Shown: positions 48,412 to 59,664 of the stretch, piece by piece
Position numbering within the stretch: the first letter of the stretch is position 1
Layout of the letters: every line of letters starts with the position of its first letter
Assembly: GCA_018389105.1 (NCBI GenBank)
Contig: JACATO010000989.1
Location: 744,001-808,000 of the forward strand
Source of the DNA: Nautilus pompilius
Taxonomy: Eukaryota > Mollusca > Cephalopoda > Nautilida > Nautilidae
Length of the DNA stretch: 64,000 nucleotides
Direction of reading: 5' to 3'
Notes under the pieces: generated by a model
Seen by the model: the letters and a program-made list of their open reading frames with translations, nothing else
Database searches by the model: none
Told to the model about the DNA's origin: nothing
Position numbers and translations under genes: made by a program

Positions 48412-48740
48412 CAGGGTATCCCAAAAGTAATGTAGGAGTTTGTTGTTGTTTTTTTTTAATAACCCCATCGTTGAAAAAGCGCGTTAAGGTCCCTCCCGCT
48501 AGTGGCAGGATCCGACAACACATCGACGAATAACCTGATCAGAAGGCGCTTCGTGAACATCAAACCGTCGGCGGTTCTCTTGCCATCCCGAATTCGTGGT
48601 TTGACCCGCCGTCGGACATCTGACAGGCGGAAAACTTTCAGATCGCGTCTTTGCTGGTACATCCGTCTCAAAGTCAACCTTATTAAAGTAATGTTTGAAT
48701 GGTGTCCGGGGAAGGGGGGAGGATGAGGGACGACAACCAT
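48412..48740 (-). mobile_element. Possible mariner/IS630-like element end with ORF
   Basis: CAGGGTATCCCAAAAGTAA at 48412-48430, preceded by TA, resembles the CAGGGTGTCCCAAAAGT termini of several mariner/IS630 groups. They insert at TA. On the minus strand an open frame of about 94 residues (48740-48456) ends just inside this terminus, as a transposase C-terminus would. Its sequence (for example RLSDVRRRVKPRIRDGKRTA) does not show a catalytic motif I can recognise. The opposite end of the element was not found. The assignment therefore rests mainly on the terminus. Confidence 0.35.
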
Positions 48741-50662
48741 CGCTGCTTGTCGGAAATAGGGAGAAAAAGGTGTTTGCTTAAGGACGTTGAAAAGGAGAGA
48801 AAGGTCCTGTAGTGGGGGGGCACTTAAATGGGAAAGACAACAAAGACAGACTTACAGAGGTCCGGTGCCAGAAACGAAGTATGGCGGGAGAAGACGTGCG
48901 TTTATCTGTGGCGCCACACCCACCTTTCTGATGGGGCATGGTGCGACATAACATGACAGATGATCTTCAGAAAGTCTGTGACCCCTAAACAAAGTCCCAA
49001 CACGAGCCCAAGCCTTTTGGCCGAGAAGAATATCTAATGTGTAAGCTGTGGCAAAACCAAAGCCCTGGCGTCAACTTCGCGGAATGAATCTGAGGATCGC
49101 TTGAGAGTAGGAGGAGCAAACCATTCTAAAGACCCCAGAAACGCATTCTTGCCATATTTTGCTTTAGAGGCGAAGTTTGAAATGGGTACTTTAAGAAATT
49201 TATTCTTTCTTTTTCCAAAGGCGATTGTTACCATCTCGTTTAATATTCCGAAGGATTACCTGCTTTTAATAGACCTGACCTGTGTTGATGCCCTACCGAT
49301 TTTCTCTTTTCCATGATCTAAGCGTTTACCTGTTTCCATCCATCTTTGGCAGCCATCAGTCACTACACCTCAGCTGAGTTGTCCGCTTTATTTCGTGACA
49401 ATTACCAGAACTTGTGATTAGGTCGTAACCCTCTCACAATTCGCAGTGGTCGTCGGTCGGAGTATGGGAAAATCAGTACATCCCAGTTCTGTCGAGAAAC
49501 TACAGGGTTATGCTAGATTTCACCTTATCTTGTATTCCCGATATTTTTATTTTTTTTTGTATATTTAATATTTAAAATAAATTAAAATAAAAAAACCGAT
49601 CAACCGTGAATACTTGCATTGCTAACTCGTTTTAAGAATTAAATATAATTAGTATTCTTTTTTAAGCATTTACGATTTCATTGCACTTAAGCTTAATTGT
49701 CTATTATTCTTTGTTTGAATGCTTAGTACGATGTACATTCCACAATATCCAGCCAGCTTTTTAGATTTTCTTTTATGTCATTTTCTCGCTATAGATAAGC
49801 TTTGATCTGATCTTACATCGATCACCCTAAACGCGAGCTAGAACAGCAAATATTTTAATATCCATCCACGAAGAGCCGTCCAAAATTACAACCGCTGCTC
49901 ATACAGTTGTCTCCAATTTTCTACTCGTTACGCTTCGCTGAACACCGCCGATGTGGTTTCGTCGGTGAACGAAGCAGTCGGACGACTGGTCTGCCTAAAA
50001 TAGGATGGGCCGTTCTTCTCGAATATCTGGTCCAGTAGAAACGGTCAGATTAGTTTTTCGCGTTTATTGTTCACCTTTTCGCGGTTTTTAAATATTAGAT
50101 CACATCAATAATGAATCTGGAGTATTCTAAGTAGCCACGACCCGATATCGATTTCTTAATCAATTTTCAGGCTTCCGACTCGATTTCGGCGGACTCTTGC
50201 TTTCCGTTCTTTTTATTGATTCCCCTCTCATATGATTACTAATCACCCCACCGCATCCATCGAGTCTTTCTTCGTTATTTGCTTGGGAATTTTTGGCGAA
50301 ACCAGAAGGTGGCCGTTTTAAAAGCAAATGATTATCATCATTTTTCCTTTTCCACGTTAGACGATAACCGTTTCCACGGCAACGGATTTTAGTCGTCACC
50401 GCTCTACGGTGTCGTTGCAAGGAAGTCGAGCGGATCTTAGACTGTAAATTCGGTGCTGTGTAAAGAATATTTTAAGGCCTGAAATCATTAATTTTGTTGC
50501 CTGAAGGAAAAAAAAAAAAAACGAATTCAGGGCAGAGGCGAGACAAAGAAATCATAGCAATAAATCAAATAGTAAGCATTAAAAGCTGTTATAATAGAGA
50601 TTTTAAAGAGACCGACAGAACTTTTGTAACGACCTAATAAAACGAAAGACGCATCTTGAATT
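48741..50662. other. Stretch without a recognised gene
   Basis: Frames of 66-86 residues occur on the minus strand (49034-49234, 50160-50420), without recognisable motifs. The rest is AT-rich. Confidence 0.4.
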
Positions 50663-51325
50663 ATGCAAGAGAGCGAGATGCGACCAGTCGTTGATGGATC
50701 GCGATGGACCTCGAAGTGGGTGGACACAAAAGAAGCCAGAGGAAGAAAAGGTGTGGTATCGTTTTTCAGGTTCATAATGGATTTAGAAAGAGACAGCGAC
50801 AGGGGAAGGAAACTGGCACGTTGGGATGATCAGGGCCGTGAAGCATTGCAGCATGAAGATGTCAGTGAGACTGAAATGAATGCTATTGTCTGTAGATCGC
50901 AACAAGAAGAGGAGGAGGAGGAGGAGGGCGAGGAATCCAAATGCAGGGTGTGTAAGAAGATTTTTGCTTCCGCCGTCATGAAGACGAGACGCGCGTGGGT
51001 GAACAATGATCTTTATTCGTTCGGCTTGAGATGCGCGGCCCAGCTCGTGAGCGAAGGAAAGGTCGAGTATTTGTAGACGAGTGCTGCCCAACGAGACACT
51101 GATGATACGGGTGCTATTAGCATGAGTGGTGAAGTTGAGAACGAGGTGGAGACAACCCTGGGAAACGATACGACGGAGACCTTCCTGTCTGGATGGGCGC
51201 GTTAGGCGCCAGGTACGTTCAAGAAAGACAGTCGGGTGAGCAGCTCTCCTACCGATGATAAAGTTAAGAGCTTCGTCAGGTCGTTGAAGCAGAAGTGCAG
51301 GAGGCGGCGCACAGCAGTAGGTCAA
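50663..51325 (+). CDS. Possible coding region of unknown type
   Basis: From ATG at 50663 the plus strand is open for 137 residues. The protein is highly charged (MDLERDSDRGRKLARWDDQG), has a glutamate run at about residues 87-96, and a CRVCKKIFASAV pair of cysteines that could be half of a zinc site. After the stop the same frame stays largely open to about 51320 with only a few stops, and several donor-like sites occur (CAG/GTACGT near 51211). The whole could be parts of a spliced gene or a decayed one. The minus strand is open for 180 residues over the same interval, but that frame includes a poly-leucine mirror of the glutamate run and looks like a shadow. I recognise no family. Confidence 0.3.
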
Positions 51326-51468
51326 AATTGATCACGTGGTGTGCTGCCTGCTTCCCATGTTGTATTGCCTCGGGACTATATCTGCGTGCTTCAGCATACG
51401 TTTGTGCTGTGTGGTACCGAAAACCCGAATGACTTTAACCTTTCCATTATTTTTTTTTCTTCTTCCAG

Positions 51469-51582
51469 TTATCGTTCCGAAAGACGTTTGCGATACGCTC
51501 AAGTATCACCGCTTCGGGTGCTTCCACAAAGGCGACCTGGGGAATGTCAGCGACCCCGCAGTAAAGAGCGACCACCTGGCTC
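51469..51582 (+). CDS. Candidate internal coding exon, gene unknown
   Basis: A strong acceptor, a T-rich tract then CTTCTTCCAG, ends at 51468. The following 114 nt (38 codons, phase 1 at both ends) are open and end at the donor CTGGCTC followed by GTGAGG. The exon reads IVPKDVCDTLKYHRFGCFHK and then GDLGNVSDPAVKSDHLA. Base composition and the absence of simple runs suggest true protein. It lies 150 bp downstream of the open region 50663-51325 and could belong to the same gene, although the frames differ, which would need an intron between. I cannot name the protein. The next exon was not found. Confidence 0.4.
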
Positions 51583-52650
51583 GTGAGGGGTTAGGGTTAA
51601 AAATTAAAACTGGCGAATAATAAATTCTCAACCCTTTTTTTTTCTTCTTTCCAAACCCGGAAACTTAAGGATATGACTATTAAAGTTGAAATTAAATACT
51701 AATCTGAATTAAAAGGGTTACGGTTTTCCGGTCTGTTTATCAGGGCACGCCGTCTCCGCCTAAACTATAAAACTCCCAGATAGTTATATTGCTAACTGAA
51801 GCCGTGGTTTTATAGGAGCTGCTGCGGCCGGCACAGGTAGAACAGTCAGTGCCTGCGGCGTAAAATCGATGCATCAATATCATATGTCCATTTTAAGCCG
51901 TTTCACGTTTTGGCTTCGTTCGTTTACGTTATATTTTAGGTTCGCTTCGGAAACGAGTGGAAATCATCTTGTCCTCTTGGGCAGATTTTTTAAGCAATCG
52001 TAAGACGGAAGGGATTACTTCCCATAAGGCAGCTTACCTGGTCCGCTCCTTGGCTTCCCTTGGAACCGTGATCTCGCAAGCGTTTGGGAAAAATCTATTG
52101 ATTAAAGGTCGAGGCTGAGAACTCCGATTAGTGTACAGTGGTACATTTTTGACAAAACTACGGTCATTAGCAGGAAGACGACAATGAGAAACCTCAGTAG
52201 AAGACAGCTCAGTCTACCAGTTCACGCGGTAGCTTGGAAAACTGCTGTAACCAAGCAAGCAGTCATTCTCATCGAGTAACGCTCCACTTTGACCAAGAAC
52301 CAGAGCAGGCGCTCAAGGACGGCATGACACGAGGACTTAACCAGAAGTGGGCCAAGAAAGATTACGCGAAGAAGCCCTCCAGGTTCAGAAGTGTGATATC
52401 GGCATGGGATTCAATCACTGCGCGGTAAACAAAAGTATCATGAATAAGAGGGACAAACTTGCATCTCTAAAGGTTACGGAAAGCAAGGGAAGCATGGAAA
52501 GTGATCAGACGCAACAAAAGCAGCAGAGGGACCATCAGAAAGATTAACCAGTCTGCCGAGCAAATCCGATGACTTTCCAGAGAAGACTGAAGTTGGACCC
52601 TGGTATTTAATCAGGCGGACGACACCAGACGTAATGGTTTCATCCTTGTA
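51583..52650. other. Stretch with coding-like plus-strand frames
   Basis: Two overlapping plus-strand frames at 52234-52428 and 52347-52547 have natural-looking protein composition (for example EPEQALKDGMTRGLNQKWA and KSIMNKRDKLASLKVTESKG). They probably come from a decayed gene or element whose family I do not recognise. The rest shows nothing firm. Confidence 0.25.
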
Positions 52651-52654
52651 TGTG

Positions 52655-53290
52655 ATATCAGTCATGGCAGTCTTTCTAATGATGACAAGATCAGGTCTTT
52701 AGTCACAGGCAGTCTCCGCCAAATCGATCATGCTGAGTACAACGGCAAGCTAGCAGATCGTTCCCCAGCTTGTCGGCAGACTCTAACCCGCCTGCCATTG
52801 ACGATTAGGCAGAATCGAAACTTGTCGATGAAAAGAACATGGCGCCAGCGGTTCAACATTTACTTGGCCGTTGCAATGCGTAGCTGTCGACGGCACTGCA
52901 TTAAAAAAGATACACGTCAATGGTTTTTGGACCACATACCACTAACATGAAGCCTGTTGCAAACTGTCTGTCGAAATTCTGTGGTTGGTTGCTCTTTGGA
53001 AGTCATTTTGGAAACATCGTTCTGTTTTTAAAAAATGGTTTCTTCTGACATGGGTTACAAGATGGTCCTCACGGTGGAGCTGTACAACTCTTAAACGATG
53101 GGAACGAGGTCCCTGCATGAACTAGCCATCCTGACGATGCCTTGTTAGTGGCCTAGAAATGGCATTACGGGAAACATTGCACTGGAGACAGCGCCAGTCC
53201 GCATCATCCCTCCACGAACCATCCCGATATCCTGAGCCACCTCATTTGGCGTCAAATGACGTCTAGACATTTCTAAACTGACTTACAGCA
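52655..53290 (-). mobile_element. Tc1-like transposon, decayed (copy 3)
   Basis: Read on the minus strand, an ATG at 53270 starts MSRRHLTPNEVAQDIGMVRG, the N-terminal helix-turn-helix of a Tc1-like transposase (family form MSRRHLSPRDRGRAVGML.AG). Further on come FQNDFQRATNHRIST, matching the second DNA-binding block (L..DL..ATG.RVST), and remnants of the first catalytic region. At about 52706-52660 comes RPDLVIIRKTAMTDI, matching the GRTDLVII core seen in copy 1 at 29.4 kb. The frame breaks several times and the C-terminal third was not found. No terminal repeats were identified. Old and immobile. Confidence 0.75.
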
Positions 53291-54664
53291 CATACCTGGC
53301 CGGTTTAGGGAGGAAATGGTGATGGGTCGTGTGCAAAGATGTACGCAGATTGACTGGAAGAAGTGAGTTGCTCGGCCTCTGAGCTCAGGAAAATGGCCGT
53401 GATATTACACGCTGTATGTGAAGATGTTGTGTTTGGGCTTCTTTCTTCAATATACAGGTCGTTCTCTTCAACCAGGTACAAACAGAGCACCGCGGGCCGG
53501 GAAACACCTGCTTGCTGCTTACTTTTCGTGTAAGTAATATAGATCGTCAGTGCAGTGTGTGATTCTGTTCAACTGTGTCATGTCTCTGTACATGTTTTTA
53601 ATTCAAGAACTCTAATTAGTATACTTACTCTCTCCCCAAAAGGAATAGACACTTAATTAGGTATGCGGCATTTGCAAGAATAAAAATTAATTTAAGATTA
53701 AAAGGTATTTAAAATGGATAAGTTAATAAAAAAATATTCTTTACAACAATAAAAAGTAAGGAAACAAATTATTTTACAATAAAAAATACAACAGAACAAA
53801 CTCATTCTGAAAAGAATACACTTCATGCTTACGTTTAGATGAGTAGATACATCTCTAAAATTCTAGTGCAGCCCTGGTTTATTGAAAAAGCAGAGGGTCA
53901 GTAAACGACAAACGAAAGTGATGGCGCCATCATTAAACAGGGGGAAGGGATGTCACTCCAGCTGAAGCCATCTATTCTTATGATTTAAAAAAAAAACGAT
54001 CGTTTTTTTTAAGTAAATATATGTATTCTTAAGAATGAATTGACGTTTCGATATAATAATTATTTTATTCGTATCACGCTACTGTTTCTATGAATTGAAA
54101 CGTAGTTGGAAAAAAAATCAGAACAAATGGATAAAAGAAGTGACTTATTTCCAAATGGCGGAATGGTTTTCGCTCCAAAACAAAAAAAAAACAACAGGTC
54201 GGCAAAGTGTTAAAACATGGATGGTGAGTGGCTGAAACCAGGTACAAATAAGCTGTTGCATTAAAATAACGTTTAATGTCTAAATTCTTCAAAATTAAAA
54301 GACGGATCAAATTCTAACTGTTCTGCAAATATAACATTGAGTACTTTGGACAAGCAGGAAAAGGTAGTTTGGAAAGTTAACCAGTTTAATCTTTCTTTGT
54401 TCTTTTTAAAATCTTTTCTCTTTATTCTAAGAATGTTTTTTTAAAATTGTGTTGCCATTTTTCTTGGAATAAAGTTTACAAAAGCATCGATTACTGCTAA
54501 ACAGATTTTAACCATTATACCAAGTCAAAGAAATCGTTAGTTTATTATTATTTAACAGCCCCCCTTTTTTTGTAGGGAAATGTGTACACGCGGCAATGAT
54601 AAGTTCTTTAATCTAATCTAAAGCAATGCAAACTAATGAGAGGAGGACGATAAGAAACAATACG
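53291..54664. other. AT-rich stretch, no gene recognised
   Basis: A 61-residue minus frame at 53305-53490 and AT-rich DNA; nothing is supported. Confidence 0.4.
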
Positions 54665-54775
54665 CCGAATGGAGCCGTTCGCGACCGGAATTCGAATGAG
54701 GGAATTCAGCCTCAGCATTCCAATAAACTAACCACCGGACTAACGCACCGCACTGCTTTCCTACTTCAGTAATAT
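54665..54775 (-). repeat. tRNA-like SINE head, inverted
   Basis: On the minus strand GTGCGTTAGTCCGGTGGTTAG at about 54752-54732 resembles an A box region, and CATTCGAATTCCGGTC at about 54696-54683 a B box (TTCGAATTCC). The spacing is roughly 45 bp. No poly(A) tail was seen, so it may be a truncated SINE or a tRNA pseudogene. Confidence 0.45.
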
Positions 54776-56207
54776 CGCCAGAGCCATCTCGACTTTGTAT
54801 ATAGAGCTCGGTTATTTAAAACTAAAATGTTTCTTTTTTTTTACGTTTTGCCGCTTTTTTCCATTATTCGCTATTGCCCTTTAATTATATGAGATTTCCT
54901 TAAGACTACAGCTTATCCTTTTTAATTAATATCTCCTGATTGAGCCTGCCTTTCTGGTCCTAATGACGAAATCATTCTATCGCATTGGGAATCTTTTAAT
55001 ACCGAGAACCATCATTACAGAAATCCGCGCCTGCCGTCATCGCTAATGCGAGACCGCGAGCCACTCTCAGCTGCAGGAGTCGATTGAAACAAGTTTCAGA
55101 ATTATTAGCAAATTTGTTGTTATTATAAAATAAACCTAGAGAACAGTGCTTGTAGCCATTACGCGTAAGATTACTGAACGTATCTTTCTTTTCCCTTACC
55201 CGTGACGCGGTTAGAGGATCTACGTACGTAGAATTGTCTTCTGGGTCCACAATTTCATTTTACCGTTCATGCTGATCTGTTATTAATAGTGATTGATTTA
55301 AATAATTTAGATCCGTTTTTAATTATTATATCTCAGAAATATGTAACAGTATTTCCAATTTTCTTCAAATAAGGTTTCAGAAGCTGGCTGCTTCGCATCA
55401 CTCGTTCTCTTCAGTTTTTAAATCAGCATCTTAAAACAAGAAAGGTAAAAAGACCGACTTAAAGGTACATTTATCCAGATGTTGTTGTTTCCTTTTCTCT
55501 CTAGATGTTGCCTTTCGGTAATTTCAACTTTGTAGTTGTGCCACCTAAAATTCCCTCTCTGGTTTTCCGTCGAGACACCATTTAAATGTCGTAAAGACTG
55601 ATTTCACATCGGGTCTTTAGAATGAGAGCAAAGCTTTCGGATACCTTCCACCGCTGTATATCTTGAACAGCGAAGACCAGGTGTGCTATGACGTGACGTC
55701 ATCTCTTCCGTGGAATGGTATAAGCGAAACGTCTTTAAAGAGAGTTCTCGTGTCTCAGACAGTGGTTGTTATTCCTTTAATATAGTCTTCGCATTTTTGC
55801 TTAATAATGTTACATTGACTGCCTAACACAGTGTTCTATTATAATTCGCCATGCAGATTAAGCCATCGTGTTAGTTATCCCATGTCTTATTGAAGATCTG
55901 CCAGCTGTTAAAGAGGCGAAGAATCGGTAGCTAATTTCGCCGACTGAGATGCCCCTATTACTACTGCTGGAATCCTGATGTTGGACCGCCCCTTGAGTGT
56001 GTGTGTATGCGTAAGGGAGATCAGGAATTGTTGCTCGCACACCGGGTCTGACAGTCCCTCAGGGCAGAGAACCGCAATGAGATGGTTTACTTTTATTAAA
56101 ACAACTGGCAAAATTGTAATCCGAAAATCTAAACTCAGCAACCGCAGACAGCGCCACATAAAAGGGTGACAGCAGAAATGGCGTTGATAAAATCGATGTA
56201 ATGAAAT
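54776..56207. other. AT-rich stretch, no gene recognised
   Basis: Contains ACGTGACGTCATC at about 55691-55703. Nothing else is supported. Confidence 0.4.
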
Positions 56208-56570
56208 TTGTTTTCTTCTAGTTGGGGGTTATTTGAAATCCCAATAACCTACATTATTAAAGGCCATTTTGAGATGACTGAGGCTACGAGCAATCAACAT
56301 CAGATTGGAAGCAAGGTCAGCCTGGCAGACTGGCTGTGCGTCTCTTGGTTACTAATGGTAGTTTATACAGCTACTCTCCTGAAACTTGTTGTCTTCTTTC
56401 TATTACCAATCCTTTCCAGTATCATGACCTTCATTCGTCAGATCAGTTCTGCAGCGGTTGGAATTTACAGAGATCTACCTTTAACTCTTTGGTTGAAAGA
56501 AACACCGTACAACAGAGAAAGTTCAGAGAATTATGGAAATAATCTGGATCAGAAATCGCATCAAAATTAA
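56208..56570 (+). CDS. Possible small membrane protein ORF, unknown
   Basis: A 120-residue open frame starts with ATG at 56208. TTTTCTTCTAG at 56211-56220 could alternatively be an acceptor, with translation beginning at a later methionine (MTEATSNQHQIG, residue 23). Residues of about 40-77 form a long hydrophobic region (WLCVSWLLMVVYTATLLKLV then VFFLLPILSSIMTFI), enough for one long or two short membrane segments. A polar tail follows. The composition looks more like protein than most frames in this window, but I recognise no family, and single frames of this length occur by chance in 64 kb. Confidence 0.25.
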   Translation: MFSSSWGLFEIPITYIIKGHFEMTEATSNQHQIGSKVSLADWLCVSWLLMVVYTATLLKLVVFFLLPILSSIMTFIRQISSAAVGIYRDLPLTLWLKETPYNRESSENYGNNLDQKSHQN

Positions 56571-56928
56571 TGCGAAAATTCGGGAGGAAGAGTTGGGAGG
56601 GCTTCTGATTTATGCATAAATAATTTTGAGCAAAAAAAAAATTAAATGACCAGGCGAGCAAACAGACCTAAAAGTATTTCTTCTCTCAGAGTCCGCGTTT
56701 TCCTTATTTCTGTATAGTTTCCTTGATCTTTCCCTACCTTCTGCCGTATGATTGTATTGCTATGCTGCTAACATCTCGATCTTTCTTGCTTAACTGATTT
56801 TCTTTTTATCTATTATGTCTTTACTTTTATATTTTTGTTTATTTAATGGGATTTTAACAAAATTACTTATGTATTCTATAATTCTGAAAAGACCACTTCC
56901 TCCTTGGCTTCGTATATATATATATATA
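56571..56928. other. AT-rich spacer
   Basis: Ends in a TA microsatellite at 56913-56928 that served as the mariner target. Confidence 0.5.
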
Positions 56929-58140
56929 TTAGGTCGTTACAAAAGTTTTGTCGGTTTTTATATTATGTTAATTTGGGGTTCATTTTTTGCATGATTGTGA
57001 AGGTGTATATAGATAAGTTATACATCGTTTTGCAGCCTGTAGTTTGGCACACATTATGCAAAATCTACCTTTTTAAAAATCATAAAATGGATATTTGTTT
57101 CAGGGTTCTGAGTGAAGCGTGGATAGAAAAAAGTTTTTCGTACCATTTTGCTTCACGGGCTCAAACCAGGCCACAAAGTGAGCGAGGTGAGTCGTAACAT
57201 TAAGCAGGCATGGGACGGGGACACAACAGATGAGCGCTCAGTACAGCGACGGTTTGCAAAGTTTCGATCAGGAGATGTGAGCCTCGAAGATAAGGAACGT
57301 AGCGGACGTCCTTCCAGCTGTGATAACGATAGTCTGAAAGCCTCAGTTGAAGCTGATCCAAGAAAAACAGTGCGAGAAATTGCTGGAGAGCTTGACGTAA
57401 ATACTGAAGCTGTTTCCAGGCAGCAAGGTGAAAAGGCTTGACAAGTGGGTGCCTCGTGAGTTGAATGAACAACAAAATCATCGATTGGAGATCCGCTCTT
57501 CGCTTGTCATAAGAAACAAAAACAACCCATTTCCTGACTGAATTATTACGTGTGATGGAAAAAATGGTTCTTTTACGACAATCGAAAACAATCAGCACTG
57601 TGGTCTCGACAGACACAAGGTACCTAACTACATTCCAAAACCCAGCCTCCACTCAAACAAGCTCATGATCACTATCTGGTGGACTGCAACTGGTGTCATC
57701 CACTATAACTTCTTGCAACCTGATGAAACCATCACAGCTGAAAGGTACTGTCGTGAATTAAACGTCGTTCGTCAGAAACTCTCCCAAAGACAGCCGCATT
57801 GGTGAATCGAAGAGGCCCAATCCTGTTCCACGACAATGTTCGTCCTCATGTTGCAAAAGTGACTCTTCAGAAACTGAGCAGGCTGGGGTATGAAGTTCTC
57901 CCTCACCCGGCCTATTCACCAGACCTTTCTCCCACAGACTACCACCTTTCAAACACCTCAGACAGCTTCCTCTGTTTGAAATCCCTCTCCAACCGAGCAG
58001 CCATTGAAACTGCCTTCCAGCAATTTATCGACTCCAGAAATCCAGATTTTTTTCAAAATGGTATAAATGCGCTTGTACCTCGTTGGCAGAAGTTTATTGA
58101 CTGTAGTGGAGTTGACTTTGATTAATAAACATCAAAGTTC
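56929..58140 (+). mobile_element. Mariner transposon, Hsmar1/SETMAR-like
   Basis: The left terminal repeat TTAGGTCGTTACAAAAGTTT begins at 56929 inside a TATATA run, consistent with insertion at TA. It closely follows the Hsmar1-type terminus TTAGGTTGGTGCAAAAGT. The transposase fills 57140-58125. After the coding region (stop at 58125) I do not find the matching right terminus, so the 3' end is missing or rearranged. A few frame breaks make the copy immobile, yet motifs are well kept, so it is younger than the other transposons here. Confidence 0.9.
57148..58125 (+). pseudogene. Mariner transposase, broken
   Basis: Block 1 (57148-57441) is the DNA-binding region: RNIKQAWDGDTTDERSVQRR, KFRSGDVSLEDKERSGRPSS and VREIAGELDVNTEAVSR. 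Block 2 (57428-57790, next frame) starts VKRLDKWVPRELNEQQNHR and contains ITCDGKNG, the first catalytic aspartate (family ITCDEKW). It has one in-frame TGA just before that motif, near 57538, and continues with WWTATGVIHYNFLQPDETIT. Block 3 (57799-58125, back in the first frame) holds [13 protein letters not shown] with the second aspartate and [13 protein letters not shown] with the third, spaced as in DD34D mariners. It ends [13 protein letters not shown]. The whole is collinear with human SETMAR's transposase domain. Frameshifts lie at about 57425 and 57795. The N-terminus is incomplete upstream of 57148. Confidence 0.92.
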
Positions 58141-58300
58141 AGCAACGATTTGAGGTCTCATTGTCGCGGTAATTTATTTTGTGCATTAGCATTATGATAC
58201 ATTTTTCGAATATACATCGGCACCAGCGGAAATCCCCTAGCGTCAGTTTTCCAAACCAAGCGCGAAGAGCCACAGAATGCACCTAAAAGTACTCTACGGT
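58141..58300. other. Spacer
   Basis: No feature recognised. Confidence 0.4.
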
Positions 58301-58530
58301 TGTGTTTTTTTTTTTTTTTTTCTTAATGTGAAAAGAAACCGTTCACAGCCCGGAGACGATGCGAAGAAAACCGAAAATGATCTATGCCTGGGAGGTCCCG
58401 AAAAGCACTCACCCCACCCACCCAAAGCGCGATCCGGATCCGGTCGGGAACCTTCCCATCTTAACTACGCTGTCTCACTTATTCGGCTGGTTTCCTGTAC
58501 ACTTCTGGAACCAGTGGGAGGATGAGACAC
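58301..58530 (-). repeat. Possible SINE, inverted, with poly(A)
   Basis: The plus strand shows a T run at 58303-58321. Read on the minus strand, a GC-rich body of about 200 bp ends in this A tail. GGGAAGGTTCCCGACCGG at about 58458-58441 is a weak B-box match. The layout suggests a retroposed SINE, but the head is unclear. Confidence 0.35.
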
Positions 58531-59664
58531 CGAACGTTTACTTTGATTAACAGCATGCAAATTAAAGAGGATCTTAAGTTTCTTCTTTAAATGTCAGAGT
58601 GAAAGCCACTGTTCAACGCGGTCACCCCCGCTGGGTCGTCTTGGAGACGCGTCAACCCAGTACTTGAGTGCGCCGCGGCTCTGGTGGCGGAGAACAAACT
58701 CATCCCTCTGATAGATCGCCATTTATTTTGGGTTCCCCGAAGAGGTGGCGAAAAATGTTCTTTAAGACATCGCTGAATGCACAGTGCTTTGATTGGTTTA
58801 ACGCTGCCTCGAAATGAGAAATATTAAGGGGTTTTTTTAAGTGGGAGGAGAGAGAGGGGGGGAGTTTGCCATAAATGTTTCCAAGAATAATTAACGAAAT
58901 AATTTATTGAAAAAGAAAAGAAAAAAACATGATTAATTGTCTTGAAATAAAAAAAAAATTTTCTCTTGGAAATTTGTTGTTTTCTTTTCACGACTACAAA
59001 ATAAAAAAAAAAAAAAATATTATTTTCCTGAGGGTTTAAACAAATTTTTCACACTTTTCAAACGTCATATTTGTGCAGGATAATCAGCTGTATGCCCTTC
59101 GGATATGACGTCACAATCCTTTTCTACTCTCATTTTAAACGAATAAATAGATTTCGTAATTTCCAAATATCGATATCGAAATATCTAATTAATTGCTCGC
59201 CATGTTTATTTGGTTAGCACTTTTTATGTTGAAAAACTTATAGATTTTAGAATGTATGCAATATATACATAGACGTCAAAGGTTCCTTTGATAGTGAAAA
59301 ATATAACGCTTAAAGACTCCATTCTTCGTGTTATGGGCAATCTCAGTAATATCATTGTTTCAGGCATCGTTGTGAGTCAGAGCAATATTTTATTTATTAC
59401 CATTTATATACCACAGTGATTTTTTTTTTTTGAACCAATAGCATCTGTTATCACAGTTCTTTCCTTATTGGCCTTTAACTTAGATTATGTTAGTGTCCGA
59501 AAATATAATTTAGGATTCAATCGCGTCCGCTCGCAATAATCCGCCTATATTCTGAAGTAACGACTCAGAACAGCGAAGCGTGTTCGTAATGGTACCAAAC
59601 GTTTTGGCGCTTACTTCGGTAGGTTTCATCTCGTTTCTTTGAGTCGAAGAGCAGTCATTTTTTT
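58531..59664. other. Stretch without a recognised gene
   Basis: Contains GGATATGACGTCACAATC at 59101-59118, a single unit-like match to the CRE-type satellite about 550 bp before array 3. Otherwise AT-rich. Confidence 0.45.

Noticed and set aside
50783-51325. 180-residue minus-strand ORF
   Set aside because: Its poly-leucine segment mirrors the glutamate run of the plus-strand frame and it shows no motif; it looks like a shadow.
54665-54775. A functional tRNA gene
   Set aside because: The boxes diverge from consensus and I could not pair the acceptor and anticodon stems; a SINE head or pseudogene fits better.
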